Shown one piece after another: positions 63,561 to 64,000 of a stretch of 64,000 nucleotides of DNA. Source of the stretch: Apostichopus japonicus (taxonomy: Eukaryota; Echinodermata; Holothuroidea; Aspidochirotida; Stichopodidae); assembly GCF_037975245.1 (NCBI RefSeq), contig NC_092576.1, forward strand, positions 26,737,611 to 26,801,610, in the 5' to 3' direction. Every line of letters starts with the position of its first letter. The first letter of the stretch is position 1. A model generated the notes under the pieces. The model saw only the letters and a list, made by a program, of their open reading frames with translations. It ran no database searches and was not told where the DNA came from. Both the position numbers and the translations under genes were made by a program.

Positions 63561-64000
63561 GGCCGGCGACACCTAACCAAGTTTTACAACAGAGTACTTA
63601 TCATCTAAGCATCCTCAAAGAATCCAGTTTGGATTGAGAATTCATATTACCAAGCCCCCCCCATCCCCCCTCCAATTGATTAGAAGCCACATCCAGCCAG
63701 AAACCACTAAAGGAAAATGGCAGAATACTTCAGACCTAATTAATCTTAGTCCTTGCCCTAATTAAAACTTCATTAATCCCGATGGCTTTGTGCTTCGGTT
63801 AATGCCGTGAGTTGGTGTCTCTCCTTCCATGCTACGTAGATGAAGTTTCTCGTTATAAAAGACTGTGAAGAGCTACAGTTCCCTCATGCTGTTCTGATAT
63901 TGCCTGCTGTACCTCTTGGGACAAAAGATGGCATGCTAATTAGACGATTCTTCTTCTTCTTCTTCTTCTACTTCTTCAATAAAGTTAATAAACCATTGTG

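Overview
This window is animal genomic DNA. It has long introns with GT/AG borders, tRNA-derived SINEs, LINE 3' ends, TTAA-flanked and hAT-type miniature transposons, and many micro- and minisatellites. The one gene I can recognise is on the minus strand: an ARHGAP39 / Vilse (CrossGAP) orthologue, which is a Rho-family GTPase-activating protein. A marine invertebrate, possibly an echinoderm or another invertebrate deuterostome, fits the repeat flavour. That is an impression, not something the sequence proves.

Gene layout, read from high to low coordinates: a WW-domain exon (37716-37854), a 69-bp exon (31113-31181), a His-rich exon (29383-29525), a 1,634-bp Ser/Gln-rich exon (26393-28026), then a 22.4-kb intron and a Ser/Pro-rich exon (3708-4003). 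The reading phase is continuous across all four junctions (0, 0, 2, 1), which makes these five exons the best-supported call here. Together they encode about 760 residues of the middle of the protein. The N-terminus (start codon, first WW domain) was not found in 37.9-64 kb. The C-terminal MyTH4 and RhoGAP domains were not found in 1-3.7 kb and presumably lie beyond the left edge.

Everything else is intronic or upstream sequence filled with repeats. At 1-26 kb these are an 84-bp minisatellite, LINE 3' tails, a TTAA-type MITE, a 427-bp direct duplication, a 1.8-kb putative DNA transposon whose right half is caught in three apparently identical 1,372-bp tandem units, a 200-bp GGA tract, a U2 snRNA-like fragment and a tRNA-derived SINE. 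At 28-37 kb the introns hold 78-, 42-, 24- and 39-bp minisatellites, a second SINE of the same family in the opposite orientation, and another TTAA MITE. At 37.9-64 kb there are a 2-kb degenerate array dense in AGGTCA half-sites, a 650-bp TGTAT array, two hAT-type MITEs (one with a perfect 8-bp target duplication), a 14-copy 118-bp array with linked variants, an 800-bp strand-asymmetric G-rich block, a 10-copy 124-bp array carrying TGTTTAC in each unit, a third TTAA MITE and a near-perfect hairpin.

No rRNA, intact tRNA, CRISPR array, operon or complete second protein gene was seen. All repeat identities and alignments were made by eye.
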